Assembly: GCA_031082315.1 (NCBI GenBank)
Contig: JAVHLC010000002.1
Location: forward strand, 62,001-126,000
Source: Thermodesulfobacteriota bacterium
GTDB taxonomy: Bacteria; Desulfobacterota; QYQD01
Length of the DNA stretch: 64,000 nt
Direction of reading: 5' to 3'
The position numbers and the translations under genes are program-made. Under the pieces are notes generated by a model. The model was not told the origin of the DNA, ran no database searches, and worked only from the letters and a program-made list of their open reading frames with translations. This document shows, one piece after another, positions 43,261 to 51,399 of the stretch. How positions within the stretch are numbered: position 1 is the stretch's first letter; the number at the start of each line of letters is the position of its first letter.

Positions 43261-43695
43261 CTAAGCCACTACCTTTGTAATTATTGGATTGTAGGACTGA
43301 TCTCCGCTATATTTGATGTGGGCATAATATTTTATGCCGATGAAGGTAAGCGCCACAAATAAAAGACTAAAAACGGCCCCTGAAATATCCTTATCGCCCA
43401 AAAACTGCGTGTAATAACCTATCAGCGCCCCGGCTACCAGACCAACCAGAGGAACAAGATATAAGATAAAAGACGCCTTTACTTCCCCCTCCACCTTGAG
43501 TGAGACGCGCACCCTCTCACCCTTGGAGGCCCCTACGCTATTTAATGCCGTAAGCACCATCTCGCCTTCACCAAGCAGCCCGCACGTCTTGTGGCTTGAG
43601 CAACTGTCACAGGCCGGACTGCACTTGATCCTGACCTTGGCCTGCTTGCCTTCAACGGCGATTACTTCGCCTTCTTCTTCGCGAATACGAGACAT
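43261..43695 (-). CDS. rseC: RseC/MucC-type SoxR-reducing-system-like membrane protein
   Basis: 144 residues. The N-terminal cysteines CSPACDSCSSHKTCG (residues 25-39) and two hydrophobic segments (about 75-95 and 105-122) match the RseC family, often found next to Rnf genes. It probably supports Rnf or redox control of SoxR-type proteins. It is spaced 2 nt from the upstream stress protein gene. Confidence 0.88.
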   Translation of the reverse strand: MSRIREEEGEVIAVEGKQAKVRIKCSPACDSCSSHKTCGLLGEGEMVLTALNSVGASKGERVRVSLKVEGEVKASFILYLVPLVGLVAGALIGYYTQFLGDKDISGAVFSLLFVALTFIGIKYYAHIKYSGDQSYNPIITKVVA

Positions 43696-43697
43696 TT

Positions 43698-44174
43698 TTA
43701 ATCCACAACCCAGACCGTGCAGTTTCGTGCGAAGCTTACCACCTTGTTCGAAATGCTGCCGAACATAAACTCCTTTATGGCAGAAACACCTCTTCGCCCG
43801 ACGACAATGGCACTATACTTTCCTTCCTGGGCCTCAAACATGATGTCCCGGGCTATACCGACCTTCTTTACCTGGATCTTGACGCCTATCTTGTTATCCG
43901 GTATCCCTGCTCCCTCCAGAATCTTCCTGGCTGAAGCCGTAGCGGATTCCATTATCTTGCGCTTCTCTTCCGTAAGACCTTTTAACTCGGTTACCCGGCT
44001 CTGAAAAAGGGGAATCAGCGACGGCTCTTTTTCCAGGCCGGTGCCCGGCGCCTCCGGCAACACGCTAAAAAGGGTTATCTCCACGGCCTTTGGATTCACG
44101 GTATCAGCCACATACCGCACCGCCTTCGTGGAATATTCCGACTCATCCATCGCTATCAATATCTTCTGAGACAT
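43698..44174 (-). CDS. Universal stress protein
   Basis: 158 residues. MSQKILIAMDESEYSTKAVR at the start and VVGRRGVSAIKEFMFGSISN at the end give the ATP-binding UspA pattern. It lies 11 nt behind rnfB and 2 nt before rseC. Placement inside an Rnf operon is uncommon and suggests a tie to membrane energy state. Confidence 0.9.
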   Translation of the reverse strand: MSQKILIAMDESEYSTKAVRYVADTVNPKAVEITLFSVLPEAPGTGLEKEPSLIPLFQSRVTELKGLTEEKRKIMESATASARKILEGAGIPDNKIGVKIQVKKVGIARDIMFEAQEGKYSAIVVGRRGVSAIKEFMFGSISNKVVSFARNCTVWVVD

Positions 44175-44185
44175 TCAACGCCTCC

Positions 44186-44992
44186 TCATACTACGGTGAA
44201 AACTAAGCTTTGAATAATACCGGTCGGGCACTTCTCAAAGCATGCCCCGCATCCGGTGCACTTTTTGGCATCCACTACGGAAAGGAATTTCACGATCTCA
44301 ATCGCCTTTTCCGGACACGCCTTCTTGCACAGGCCGCAGCCCAGACAGCCGGCATCGCAGATCTCCTTGACCAGCTTGCCGACATCATGCGAAGAGCACA
44401 GACTAGCCGCTTTCTGCGATACCGGAACCACCTTAGGGATATGCCGCGGACACACCTTGACACACGTCCCGCAGGCCGTACATTTTTCATCATCTACTTT
44501 GGGCAGGCCGTCTTCCCCCATGCTGAGCGCCCCAAACGGGCAATTGGCCACGCATGTGCCCAGCCCCAGGCACCCGTAACTACAAGATTTATCACCGCCG
44601 GAGATCAGCATGGCCGCCCGGCAGTCATTAATCCCCATGTATTTAAACTTTCGTTCGGCCTTGGCACTGTCACCTTTACAGAAGATCCTGGCGACCTCGC
44701 GCTCTCCGACCGCCGCTGAAACACCTAACACCTGAGCCACGGCCGCGGCCGTACCGGCGCCGCCGGCCTTACAGGCATTGACCGGGGCTCTGCCTTCCAC
44801 AATAGCCGCTGCGCAGTCGCTACATCCCGCATAACCACAGCCGCCGCAATTAGCGCCGGGCAGGACATCCGTAACCGCCCCTATCCGGGGGTCAACGTAG
44901 ATGTAAAAGACCTTGGCGGCCACCCCCAGCACTACACTCAGCCCCAATCCCAGTGCCCCCATAGCTACGATTGCCGTAATTGTCGGTCCCAT
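44186..44992 (-). CDS. rnfB: Rnf complex subunit B (iron-sulfur protein)
   Basis: 268 residues. An N-terminal membrane helix is followed by the 4Fe-4S motif CGGCGYAGCSDC (residues 49-60), then a CxxxCxxxxxCxxxC site (CSYGCLGLGTCVANC) and three ferredoxin-type motifs (CTACGTCVKVC, CLGCGLCKKAC, CTGCGACFEKC). RnfB receives electrons from ferredoxin and passes them through RnfA/E toward RnfC. Length is typical of the many-cluster form. It follows rnfA by 48 nt. Confidence 0.95.
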   Translation of the reverse strand: MGPTITAIVAMGALGLGLSVVLGVAAKVFYIYVDPRIGAVTDVLPGANCGGCGYAGCSDCAAAIVEGRAPVNACKAGGAGTAAAVAQVLGVSAAVGEREVARIFCKGDSAKAERKFKYMGINDCRAAMLISGGDKSCSYGCLGLGTCVANCPFGALSMGEDGLPKVDDEKCTACGTCVKVCPRHIPKVVPVSQKAASLCSSHDVGKLVKEICDAGCLGCGLCKKACPEKAIEIVKFLSVVDAKKCTGCGACFEKCPTGIIQSLVFTVV

Positions 44993-45040
44993 AACATACC
45001 ACCCTCTTATTTCATTTTGTTCCTGGTAAACGTAAATCCA

Positions 45041-45619
45041 TCAACCTACGCCGGCCAGTCCGAAAAAGGAAAGGCCTATCATCCCGGCCGTAATCAGGCC
45101 AAGCGGCACCCCGTCCAACAGCTTCGGTATATGTGCGATCCGCATCCGTTCCCTGATGCCGGCCATGATCACCATGGCCACGCTGAAACCCACCGCCGTA
45201 GCAATGGAATACACCACTGTATGCATAAAATCATAGTCTTCCTGGATATTCAGCACGGCCACACCAAAAATCATGCAGTTGGTAGTAATGAGCGGCAGGT
45301 AGATACCCAGGGCACGATATAGCCCAGGCGACATCTTCTGAAGGACCATCTCTACAAACTGGACCAACCCGGCGATGATCAGGATAAAGGCCAGGGTCTG
45401 GAGATATTCCAGGCCCAGGGTATCCAGTACCGCCTTCTGAAATATCCAGCAGAGAACCCCGGACAGGACGTTGACGAATATACAGGCGGCCGACATGCCG
45501 ATGGCGCTGTCCATGGCCGTGGTAACCCCCAGGAACGGACAGTTACCCAGGAACCTTATCAAGAGGATGTTATTTATAATGATAGCTGAAAGTATAAACA
45601 TGAACCAGCTTTGTTCCAT
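45041..45619 (-). CDS. rnfA: Rnf complex subunit A
   Basis: 192 residues with six predicted membrane helices. The two conserved cysteines are Cys27 in FLGNCPFLG and Cys115 in ITTNCMIFG. They are the RnfA share of the intramembrane iron-sulfur centre (established for RnfA/E and the homologous NqrE/D pair). Both are present as cysteine in this gene, unlike the partner rnfE. 21 nt separate it from rnfE. Confidence 0.96.
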   Translation of the reverse strand: MEQSWFMFILSAIIINNILLIRFLGNCPFLGVTTAMDSAIGMSAACIFVNVLSGVLCWIFQKAVLDTLGLEYLQTLAFILIIAGLVQFVEMVLQKMSPGLYRALGIYLPLITTNCMIFGVAVLNIQEDYDFMHTVVYSIATAVGFSVAMVIMAGIRERMRIAHIPKLLDGVPLGLITAGMIGLSFFGLAGVG

Positions 45620-45640
45620 AATACGACCTCTCCTTTCAGA

Positions 45641-46249
45641 TTACTTCTTGGCTTCCATCTTCAGGGATATAAAGTTCATGATCCCGAGCAGGATTCCCAG
45701 GAGGGCAAAGGCGCCCGGCGGCTTGAGAAGGTACGGCATGCCCGGATAACCCTCGGGCATCAGCGGGATACCGAACCATGATCCCTTGCCCAGTATCTCA
45801 CGGATAGTCGACACTACAGTCAGTGACATGGTAAACCCCAACCCCATTCCCAGTCCATCAACTAAAGAGAGTCCGACCGACTCTTTGCGGGCGAAGGCCT
45901 CCGCCCGTCCAAGGGGTATTCAGTTAACCACTATAAGAGGTATCCAGATACCGAGCACCAGGAAAAGCGGATAGAAATAGGCCTGCATCACCAGTTCCAC
46001 TATGATGACCGCGCTGGCAATGATGGCGATAAAGACCGCTATCCTTACCTTATCCGGGATAATCTTCCTCAGCATGGAGATAAAGACATTCCCCATGGTG
46101 GTCACGAAAATGACCCCGGCCCCCAGCCCGATGCCATTGGCCACATCCGTGGTCACGGCCATTGTGGAGCAGAGACCCAGAACAAAACGAAATGGCGGTA
46201 TCTCTTTCCAGAGGCCTTTGGTAAATTCCGATACGTAACGCGACGCCAT
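45641..46249 (-). CDS. rnfE: Rnf complex subunit E with an in-frame TGA read as selenocysteine (candidate selenoprotein)
   Basis: 202 residues if TGA at 45922-45920 is translated. Membrane subunit; pairs with RnfA to hold the iron-sulfur centre. GGAGGG lies 7 nt before ATG 46249. The N-terminal conserved cysteine is Cys27 (LGLCSTMAV). The second conserved site is codon 110: the frame reads IPLIVVN, then TGA, then IPLGRAEAFA. Homologous RnfE/NqrD proteins have NC followed by GRAEAFA, so the TGA sits exactly at the invariant ligand cysteine. No other stop, frameshift or loss of conserved sequence exists, and the 3' part continues through GMGLGFTMSLTVV to the normal end. A stem-loop of SECIS form follows (see 45881-45922). 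Alternatives: a nonsense mutation or a sequencing error of TGT/TGC. Confidence 0.85.
45881..45922 (-). promoter_or_regulatory. Candidate bacterial SECIS stem-loop after the rnfE TGA
   Basis: On the minus strand TGA (45922-45920) is followed by 18 nt, then an 8-nt loop GAGGCCTT (45901-45894) on a 6-bp perfect stem CGGGCG/CGCCCG (45907-45902 and 45893-45888). A lower helix CTTG/CAAAG with a 2-nt bulge extends it. The distance from TGA to the apical loop and the leading G of the loop fit the published bacterial SECIS rules (loop 16-37 nt downstream, G among the first two bases). The hairpin overlaps codons for conserved GRAEAFAR, so coincidence is possible. Confidence 0.65.
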
Positions 46250-46269
46250 CTATGAACCCTCCTTATAGA

Positions 46270-46866
46270 TTATACACCCAACTGGGACTTGTATTTTTTA
46301 TACACTTCTATACCGGCCTTCATCGCATTACTAACACCGGTCGATGACACCGTGGCCCCGCTCAGGCCCTGTACCACACCGCCGGCCGAAGTAAGTCCGA
46401 AATTTTCCGATACAGACTTGTCTTTGAACTGAGCACAGAAGGACGGGTCATCCGCCACCCTGGTACCGACACCCGGCGTCTCGGTCTGAGTGGTAATGGC
46501 ACAGCCGTCCAGTTTGTCGGTAGCAGGGTTTACCGCCACCATAACACCGACATCTCCGTGAAATCCACCGGCAGAAGTCTCGAACGCCACAGAGATAACT
46601 TTTCCTCCGCTCTTGGCAAAGAAAAACGTGGTTATAATGTCTTTCCCTTTTTTGTCTTTGCCGGTCACGATGTCCTTCCGGTCTGTGACCGGATCATTAT
46701 CATAACCGGTCAGCACCTTCTTCAGCGCCGGTTCCTTGATGTTCTTAATCTTTTGGTAGGTAATTTGCTCGGCCGTGGCCATCTTTACCAAAGACAACCC
46801 GCCGCCGCAGACAGCGGCCATAAGCGTCAAAACTACGATCATCTTGATAATTTCACGAAGTTGCAC
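46270..46866 (-). CDS. rnfG: Rnf complex subunit G (flavinylated)
   Basis: 198 residues with an N-terminal membrane anchor. The FMN-attachment motif is LSGATVSSTGV, where the Thr carries FMN added by ApbE. GTG start at 46866 with GGAGGG upstream; it overlaps the end of rnfD by 14 nt. It contains an expected TETPGVGTRV segment. Confidence 0.95.
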   Translation of the reverse strand: MQLREIIKMIVVLTLMAAVCGGGLSLVKMATAEQITYQKIKNIKEPALKKVLTGYDNDPVTDRKDIVTGKDKKGKDIITTFFFAKSGGKVISVAFETSAGGFHGDVGVMVAVNPATDKLDGCAITTQTETPGVGTRVADDPSFCAQFKDKSVSENFGLTSAGGVVQGLSGATVSSTGVSNAMKAGIEVYKKYKSQLGV

Positions 46867-47821
46867 TGGCTTTTACCCTCCCGTAAACCCTTGGTCTGAT
46901 CTTATCTAAGAGCGGAGTCAACGTACCGGCCATGAAAACAGCGAAATAGGCCCCATCCTCCCACTGGGCCCAGGCCCTGATGACCACCGCAAGCATACCG
47001 CCTAGCAGTCCGAACAGAAGTTTACCGCCCGGCGTAACCGGCGAGGTAGTGGAATCGGTAGCCAGAAAAAAGGCCGCTAAAAGGCTGCCACCGGTCAGTA
47101 GATGGAAAAGCGGGCTGGCGTACTTTTCGGCATTGGCCATCCACAAAATACCCGATAAGATGACGATACCCGTCAGGAAACCGGCCGGGATATGCCAGGA
47201 AAAATTCCGCCTTAAAAGAAGGAACAGGCCGCCTATCAGTAACGCAATCTTGCACCCTTCACCTACAGTACCGGCTACCTTGCCAATGAGGAGGTCTTTC
47301 AAAGTAAAGTATTCCCAGATAACCCCGACCCCTTCATCCCTTAAGACCTGGAGGGGGGGCAGCTCGGTCATGATATCACCGGCCGGCGGCGTCCAGGTAA
47401 TCATGGCCTCCGGGTAAGAGATTTTTAAAGCCACATAGGCTACCAATACCCCGTTGAATGGGTTGTTTCCCAACCCCCCGTAAATCTCCTTGCCAAGGAG
47501 TATCATGATGAGCGTGGCAATGGTTATCATCCACCAGGGGAGTGTGGGCGGGAGGATTGCAGCGAAAACCAGACCGCTTGCCATTGCAGTAAGATTACTA
47601 AGGGCAAGTTGCCGCCCTAATATCTTCTGCAGGATAGCCTCCCAGGCCGCTGCCGAAACTACGGAAACGGCCGCTACCACTAAGGCACCCATGCCATAGA
47701 AATAAATACCGATAGCTACAGCCGGGAGCAGGGCGATAATTATATTAAGCATCATCTTTTGAACGGAATTGCCGCTATGGATATGCGGCGTTGCGGATAC
47801 AACAAGTTCCGGGGCTTTCAT
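46853..47821 (-). CDS. rnfD: Rnf complex subunit D (flavinylated membrane protein)
   Basis: 322 residues with about nine membrane segments. The FMN-attachment sequence is ATDSTTSPVTPGGKLLFG. A GNNPFNGVLVAYVALK segment and the C-terminal LTPLLDKIRPR are typical. It starts inside the last codons of rnfC (ATGA-type overlap, 4 nt). Confidence 0.95.
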   Translation of the reverse strand: MKAPELVVSATPHIHSGNSVQKMMLNIIIALLPAVAIGIYFYGMGALVVAAVSVVSAAAWEAILQKILGRQLALSNLTAMASGLVFAAILPPTLPWWMITIATLIMILLGKEIYGGLGNNPFNGVLVAYVALKISYPEAMITWTPPAGDIMTELPPLQVLRDEGVGVIWEYFTLKDLLIGKVAGTVGEGCKIALLIGGLFLLLRRNFSWHIPAGFLTGIVILSGILWMANAEKYASPLFHLLTGGSLLAAFFLATDSTTSPVTPGGKLLFGLLGGMLAVVIRAWAQWEDGAYFAVFMAGTLTPLLDKIRPRVYGRVKASATS

Positions 47822-49113
47822 TCGCTACTCCTTTGCGCTAGAATTTGTGCCTTGCCGAATTTTATCCATTGCACCATGGGTATCCTTACCGGACACACAT
47901 AGGCGCAGCAACCACACTCTATACAGGTAAAAATCTCATATCCCTGAGCCATAGTGTAGTTGGCCGATTCAGACAAGCCCGAGATAAGGAAGGGCATGAG
48001 CTGCATTGGACAAACGTCCACACAAAAACCACATTTTATACAGACGGCCGCTTCAGATTTTGTGATGTCTTTTTCATTTTGTACGAAAATACCGAGCAAC
48101 TCTTTGGTCACCGGCATGTCGGTATTGGCGATAGCCGTGCCCATCATGGGGCCGCCGGCTATAACCTTGCCCATCCCTTCCACGGAAATTCCACAGTGCC
48201 CCAGAACTTCCTTAATCGGCGTGCCTATCCTTACCTGGACATTTTTGGCGCCGGTCCCGTTGGCGCCGGTAATGGTTATGAACCTGTCCACCACCGGCTT
48301 TTTATCCGCCATAGCCCGGCCCACCGCCGCCACCGTCTCGACGCTCAGGACCAGGGCCCCTATATCGGCCACACAATAGGCCTCTGTACAGGGCACCTCT
48401 TTACCCAGTATCGACTTTACCAGTAAGAGGTCAACAGCCTGGGGATACTTAGGGTTCAACCCCACTACGGTAGCCGCACCACCGCAGGCGGAACCGACAG
48501 CGGACATGGCCTGAGACGCGCCTTTATCGACGGCGACATACACCGATGCTGCGCCGATTATGTTTTTTATAGTGTCTATCCCGCAGGCCACCTCCTGAAC
48601 CCTTTCAGACAACAGACGTGACCGGCTCGAGAGTACCGGCTCTATGTCCATGGCATTCACAATAAGGGCGTTAGCCCGGCGAGACTTTGCCTCATTGAGC
48701 TTGGCCGCAAGCGGTACCGGCTTTATATCAAAATCAACAATTCCCGCCTGTTGTATGGCGGCCATTGGGTCCGCGCTGCCCTCCAGTCCCACCCACTCAT
48801 CCTTGCCATCGGATTCTATGAGCACAGCCGGGACGAATCCCCCTGAAAAATGGGGATAGGCCTTTATTACATCGGCTACTTTACCGGAAACCGTGGCATG
48901 GATAGAGGCGCCTTCCGGACCTGCGCTTTCACCGATTACCTGTCCGACCTTGACCTCATCACCCTTTTTGACCTTGGCATTGCAAATTCCGCCGAGATCC
49001 TGCCTGAGAGGGATAGTTACAACACCGGAGGGGATGATACGTTCGAAGGGTTTGTTTGCGCCTGCGTCTGAAGCAGACAAGCAAATACCGCCAGAAAAGC
49101 TACCTGGGCTCAT
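47818..49113 (-). CDS. rnfC: Rnf complex subunit C (NADH/FMN and iron-sulfur)
   Basis: 431 residues. An N-terminal barrel-like domain (PFERIIPSGVVTIPLRQDLG), a central flavin/NAD region with GGPMMGTAIANTDMPVTKELLG, and two C-terminal 4Fe-4S sites (CIKCGFCVDVCP, CIECGCCAYVCP). RnfC is the soluble NAD(H) oxidoreductase end of Rnf. ATG at 49113; a purine-rich GGAGAG lies about 12 nt upstream. It is the first gene of the operon. Confidence 0.95.
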   Translation of the reverse strand: MSPGSFSGGICLSASDAGANKPFERIIPSGVVTIPLRQDLGGICNAKVKKGDEVKVGQVIGESAGPEGASIHATVSGKVADVIKAYPHFSGGFVPAVLIESDGKDEWVGLEGSADPMAAIQQAGIVDFDIKPVPLAAKLNEAKSRRANALIVNAMDIEPVLSSRSRLLSERVQEVACGIDTIKNIIGAASVYVAVDKGASQAMSAVGSACGGAATVVGLNPKYPQAVDLLLVKSILGKEVPCTEAYCVADIGALVLSVETVAAVGRAMADKKPVVDRFITITGANGTGAKNVQVRIGTPIKEVLGHCGISVEGMGKVIAGGPMMGTAIANTDMPVTKELLGIFVQNEKDITKSEAAVCIKCGFCVDVCPMQLMPFLISGLSESANYTMAQGYEIFTCIECGCCAYVCPVRIPMVQWIKFGKAQILAQRSSE

Positions 49114-49149
49114 ATTGGTTCACTCTCTCCTTCCAGCAAATTACGGGAT

Positions 49150-49178
49150 TGGATATACCTAAACACACTCTTTGTCAA
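49150..49178 (-). promoter_or_regulatory. Promoter candidate for the rnf operon
   Basis: Minus strand: perfect TTGACA (49178-49173), 17-nt spacer, TATCCA (49155-49150). It lies 36 nt before the rnfC start, after the family C repeat. The -10 is weak. Confidence 0.45.
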
Positions 49179-49201
49179 GATAAAAAACAACATCCAAAAT
49201 A

Positions 49202-49333
49202 TCACGCAAAGCCGCCAAGGACGCAAAAAAAATAAAATTTGGAACTCATAAACTCATGAAAAAATCTTTTATTACTGATTTATTGATTTCCAGATTTTCA
49301 TTTTTCCTTCGCGGTCTTTGCGCCCTTGCGTGA
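49202..49333. repeat. Family C terminal-inverted-repeat element (copy 3)
   Basis: TCACGCAAAGCCGCCAAGGA at the left and CGGTCTTTGCGCCCTTGCGTGA at the right, with the interior words TTTGGAACTCATAAACTCAT and TTATTGATTTCCAGATT that also occur in 10854-11163. It lies between the tetraheme cytochrome terminator and the rnf promoter, so it does not interrupt either gene. Confidence 0.8.
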
Positions 49334-49382
49334 GAAATTGACTTGTTACCGAGCCGTCATTAATAATACGCTCCGCAAAAGA

Positions 49383-49414
49383 AAAAACGGGAAGTTTATA
49401 AACTTCCCGTTTTT
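49383..49414 (-). terminator. Terminator after the tetraheme cytochrome gene
   Basis: A 15-bp perfect stem, AAAAACGGGAAGTTT (49383-49397) with AAACTTCCCGTTTTT (49400-49414). It has a U-tract on both strands. It follows the cytochrome stop by about 20 nt on the minus strand, which separates the cytochrome from rnfC in transcription. Confidence 0.85.
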
Positions 49415-49434
49415 AAAAAACTACATCTACATAT

Positions 49435-49815
49435 TTATTTTTTGTGACATTCGCCACACATCACAGGGAGTGACTTGCCTGCTGCCGGTTTGGTCTCCCG
49501 GTGGCAACCTACGCAGTTCTCGTGAAACGCCTTCATAAGGCCCATTTTCTTACCTTCGGCCTCCAAGCCATGGCAGGCCGCACAATTCGTCTCCCGCGAC
49601 TCATCCCAGACGTTCTGTCCATTTACATAAAAATGATGGCACGCCGTACACTCAATGGTAGCAAAGTGTTGGGCATGCAGGAATGTTACGCCCGGCCTCT
49701 GTCGTTTTTCAAAGGCCTTATGCTCCAGTTTCAGCACTTCCTCCTGGGCGTAAGCACAAGTAGCTATTATAAAAACAGCCATGACTATCATCAGCAGAAT
49801 GCCCCTGTTTTTCAT
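49435..49815 (-). CDS. Tetraheme cytochrome c3-type protein, periplasmic
   Basis: 126 residues. Signal peptide ILLMIVMAVFIIATCAYAQ. Four heme sites CTACHH, CAACHG, CVGCHR and CGECHK, with the class III (c3) pattern of His ligands such as FLHAQHFATIECTACHH. It is upstream of rnfC, as cytochrome genes often are in Desulfobacterota, but a strong terminator lies between. GGAGG is 6 nt before the ATG at 49815; an upstream in-frame start would add 7 residues. It is a possible electron partner of Rnf. Confidence 0.9.
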   Translation of the reverse strand: MKNRGILLMIVMAVFIIATCAYAQEEVLKLEHKAFEKRQRPGVTFLHAQHFATIECTACHHFYVNGQNVWDESRETNCAACHGLEAEGKKMGLMKAFHENCVGCHRETKPAAGKSLPVMCGECHKK

Positions 49816-49854
49816 CTCTTTCCTCCTGACTAACAATAACTTATTGCCAAAAGA

Positions 49855-49998
49855 TTAACTAATCTCCATCCGAAAACCCTGGTTTTCTGGATGGAGCGGT
49901 CGGCAGTCAGCTATCAGCTTAATATGTTGTTTGTCTTATTTTTTGCTGACGGCTGAGAGTTTTCATTCGGAAACGGCGGTCTCCGGATGAAAACTATT
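49855..49998. repeat. Family A layered repeat (copy 6)
   Basis: Outer hairpins CATCCGAAAACCCTGGTTTT/CTGGATG and ATTCGGAAACGGCGGTCTCC, middle words GTCAGCTATCAGC / GACGGCTGAGAG. The rest of 49999-50120 holds a family C-like word (TCTCTGTGCACTCTGTGG) and nothing else I can call. Confidence 0.7.
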
Positions 49999-50120
49999 TA
50001 GCTTTCTCTGTGCACTCTGTGGTTATCTTTCACAGTCACCCACTGAATCACAGTTCAGCTTGTGTGTAACAAAATAGAGATTGCATGTCAAGGAAAATGT
50101 CTATCCCCGAAATAGGCGGC

Positions 50121-51371
50121 TCATTTTGATAAAAACATATCGAATAACTCCACCAGATGCATGGCCTGCGCATTAAGCCCATGCCTAACCAGACCCTCCT
50201 TCCACTGTAACAGGCAACCCATACAACTGGTGACTAAGGTATCTGCTCCCGTCTCTCTAAACCCGGCCATCCTTTTATCAAAAATCTCCTGGGACAGGTC
50301 ATAATGAGTTATATTAAACAACCCGCCGTGCCCACAACATGCGGCTCCGCCTGCCGGTTCGCGAAAATCAACTCCGGGCAGCGACTTGATGAGCAGACGC
50401 GGCTCCTCGAATATCTTTTCTCTAAACCGAAAATGGCAGGGATCATGATACGTCACCTTCAGGCTGCTGGTTTTCGGCGTGAGGTCCGATAGCTGCCGGG
50501 AAAAACCCTTGTTATGGAACAAAAAGACCGATATATCCGTCACTTTTGCCGAAAATTCCGCCGCTTTTTCTGCGAAAACCGGGTCATCAGCCAGGAGCCT
50601 GGGGTAATTAAATCTTAGATGGGAGCTGCAGGAGGCACAGGTCGTAACGATGTAATCGAACCGTCCATCCATAAATGCAGATATATTGGCTCTGGCCAGG
50701 GAACGCGCCGTCTCTTCATCCCCGGCACAAAAGGCCGGGAACCCACAGCATTTCTGCTTCTTGGGCGCCCATACAGGCTCTCCGAGAAAGTCAAAAATAT
50801 TCAGGGTAGCCTTCCCTACGTTAGGAAAGAGATAATTTGTGATGCACCCTGTAAAGTAAGCCGCCTTAGCCGGGGCGCTTGTTTCCTGGGGCAGGTCATT
50901 ATCCAGAAAAAAGGTCGGCGCCAATGGCGGCAGCCATGACCTTCCGGTCAACAGAGGAATCGGAAATCGACAATGAAGGCCGCTGTCTTCCGGGATTCTT
51001 TTGCAAAGGAGGCCCTGGATCAGGGAACTGCCTTTTAATATAAAAGGCAAAAGATGCTCAGAATCCAGAAGGTAATGGAAAAAATACCGTTTCCCCGCCG
51101 GGAGCCCCTTCTCTTCGACCAACCTTGCCCGCGCTTTCTGTATGGAGGCATCCGCATTTACCCCGGCGGGACAGACAGTTGTACAGGCCCCGCAAAGGAG
51201 ACAGTAGGAGAGCAATTCTTCAAAGCGGTCAGAAAACGGTAACCTGCCTTCCCGGTTCGCCTCGATAAGACTCAATTTACCCCGTGGCGCATAACCCTCC
51301 ATGCCTGTCACCTGGTAAATAGGGCAGACGCTCATGCATGTCCCGCACTTATTACATGAGGGTGTGCTAAT
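50121..51371 (-). CDS. GlcF/CCG-domain iron-sulfur protein
   Basis: 416 residues from the proposed start. Two 4Fe-4S motifs near the N-terminus (CNKCGTCMSVCP, CLLCGACTTVCP) are followed by the two CCG domains (CCGFPAFCAGDE and CCGHGGLFNITHYD). It is the iron-sulfur subunit of glycolate/lactate-type oxidases or heterodisulfide-reductase-like complexes. The partner is not next to it. The start is unusual: AGGAGG (51385-51380) is 8 nt before an ATT at 51371, and no ATG, GTG or TTG lies in frame between. A TTG at 51464 would overlap the HD gene by 65 nt. Confidence 0.82.
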   Translation of the reverse strand: MSTPSCNKCGTCMSVCPIYQVTGMEGYAPRGKLSLIEANREGRLPFSDRFEELLSYCLLCGACTTVCPAGVNADASIQKARARLVEEKGLPAGKRYFFHYLLDSEHLLPFILKGSSLIQGLLCKRIPEDSGLHCRFPIPLLTGRSWLPPLAPTFFLDNDLPQETSAPAKAAYFTGCITNYLFPNVGKATLNIFDFLGEPVWAPKKQKCCGFPAFCAGDEETARSLARANISAFMDGRFDYIVTTCASCSSHLRFNYPRLLADDPVFAEKAAEFSAKVTDISVFLFHNKGFSRQLSDLTPKTSSLKVTYHDPCHFRFREKIFEEPRLLIKSLPGVDFREPAGGAACCGHGGLFNITHYDLSQEIFDKRMAGFRETGADTLVTSCMGCLLQWKEGLVRHGLNAQAMHLVELFDMFLSK

Positions 51372-51399
51372 GGATCCTACCTCCTGATCTCCACTTTCT

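Noticed and set aside
45641-45847. A separate 68-residue gene downstream of a truncated rnfE
   Set aside because: It is in the same frame as rnfE, has no Shine-Dalgarno, and begins in the middle of a conserved RnfE segment. It is the 3' part of rnfE after the TGA.
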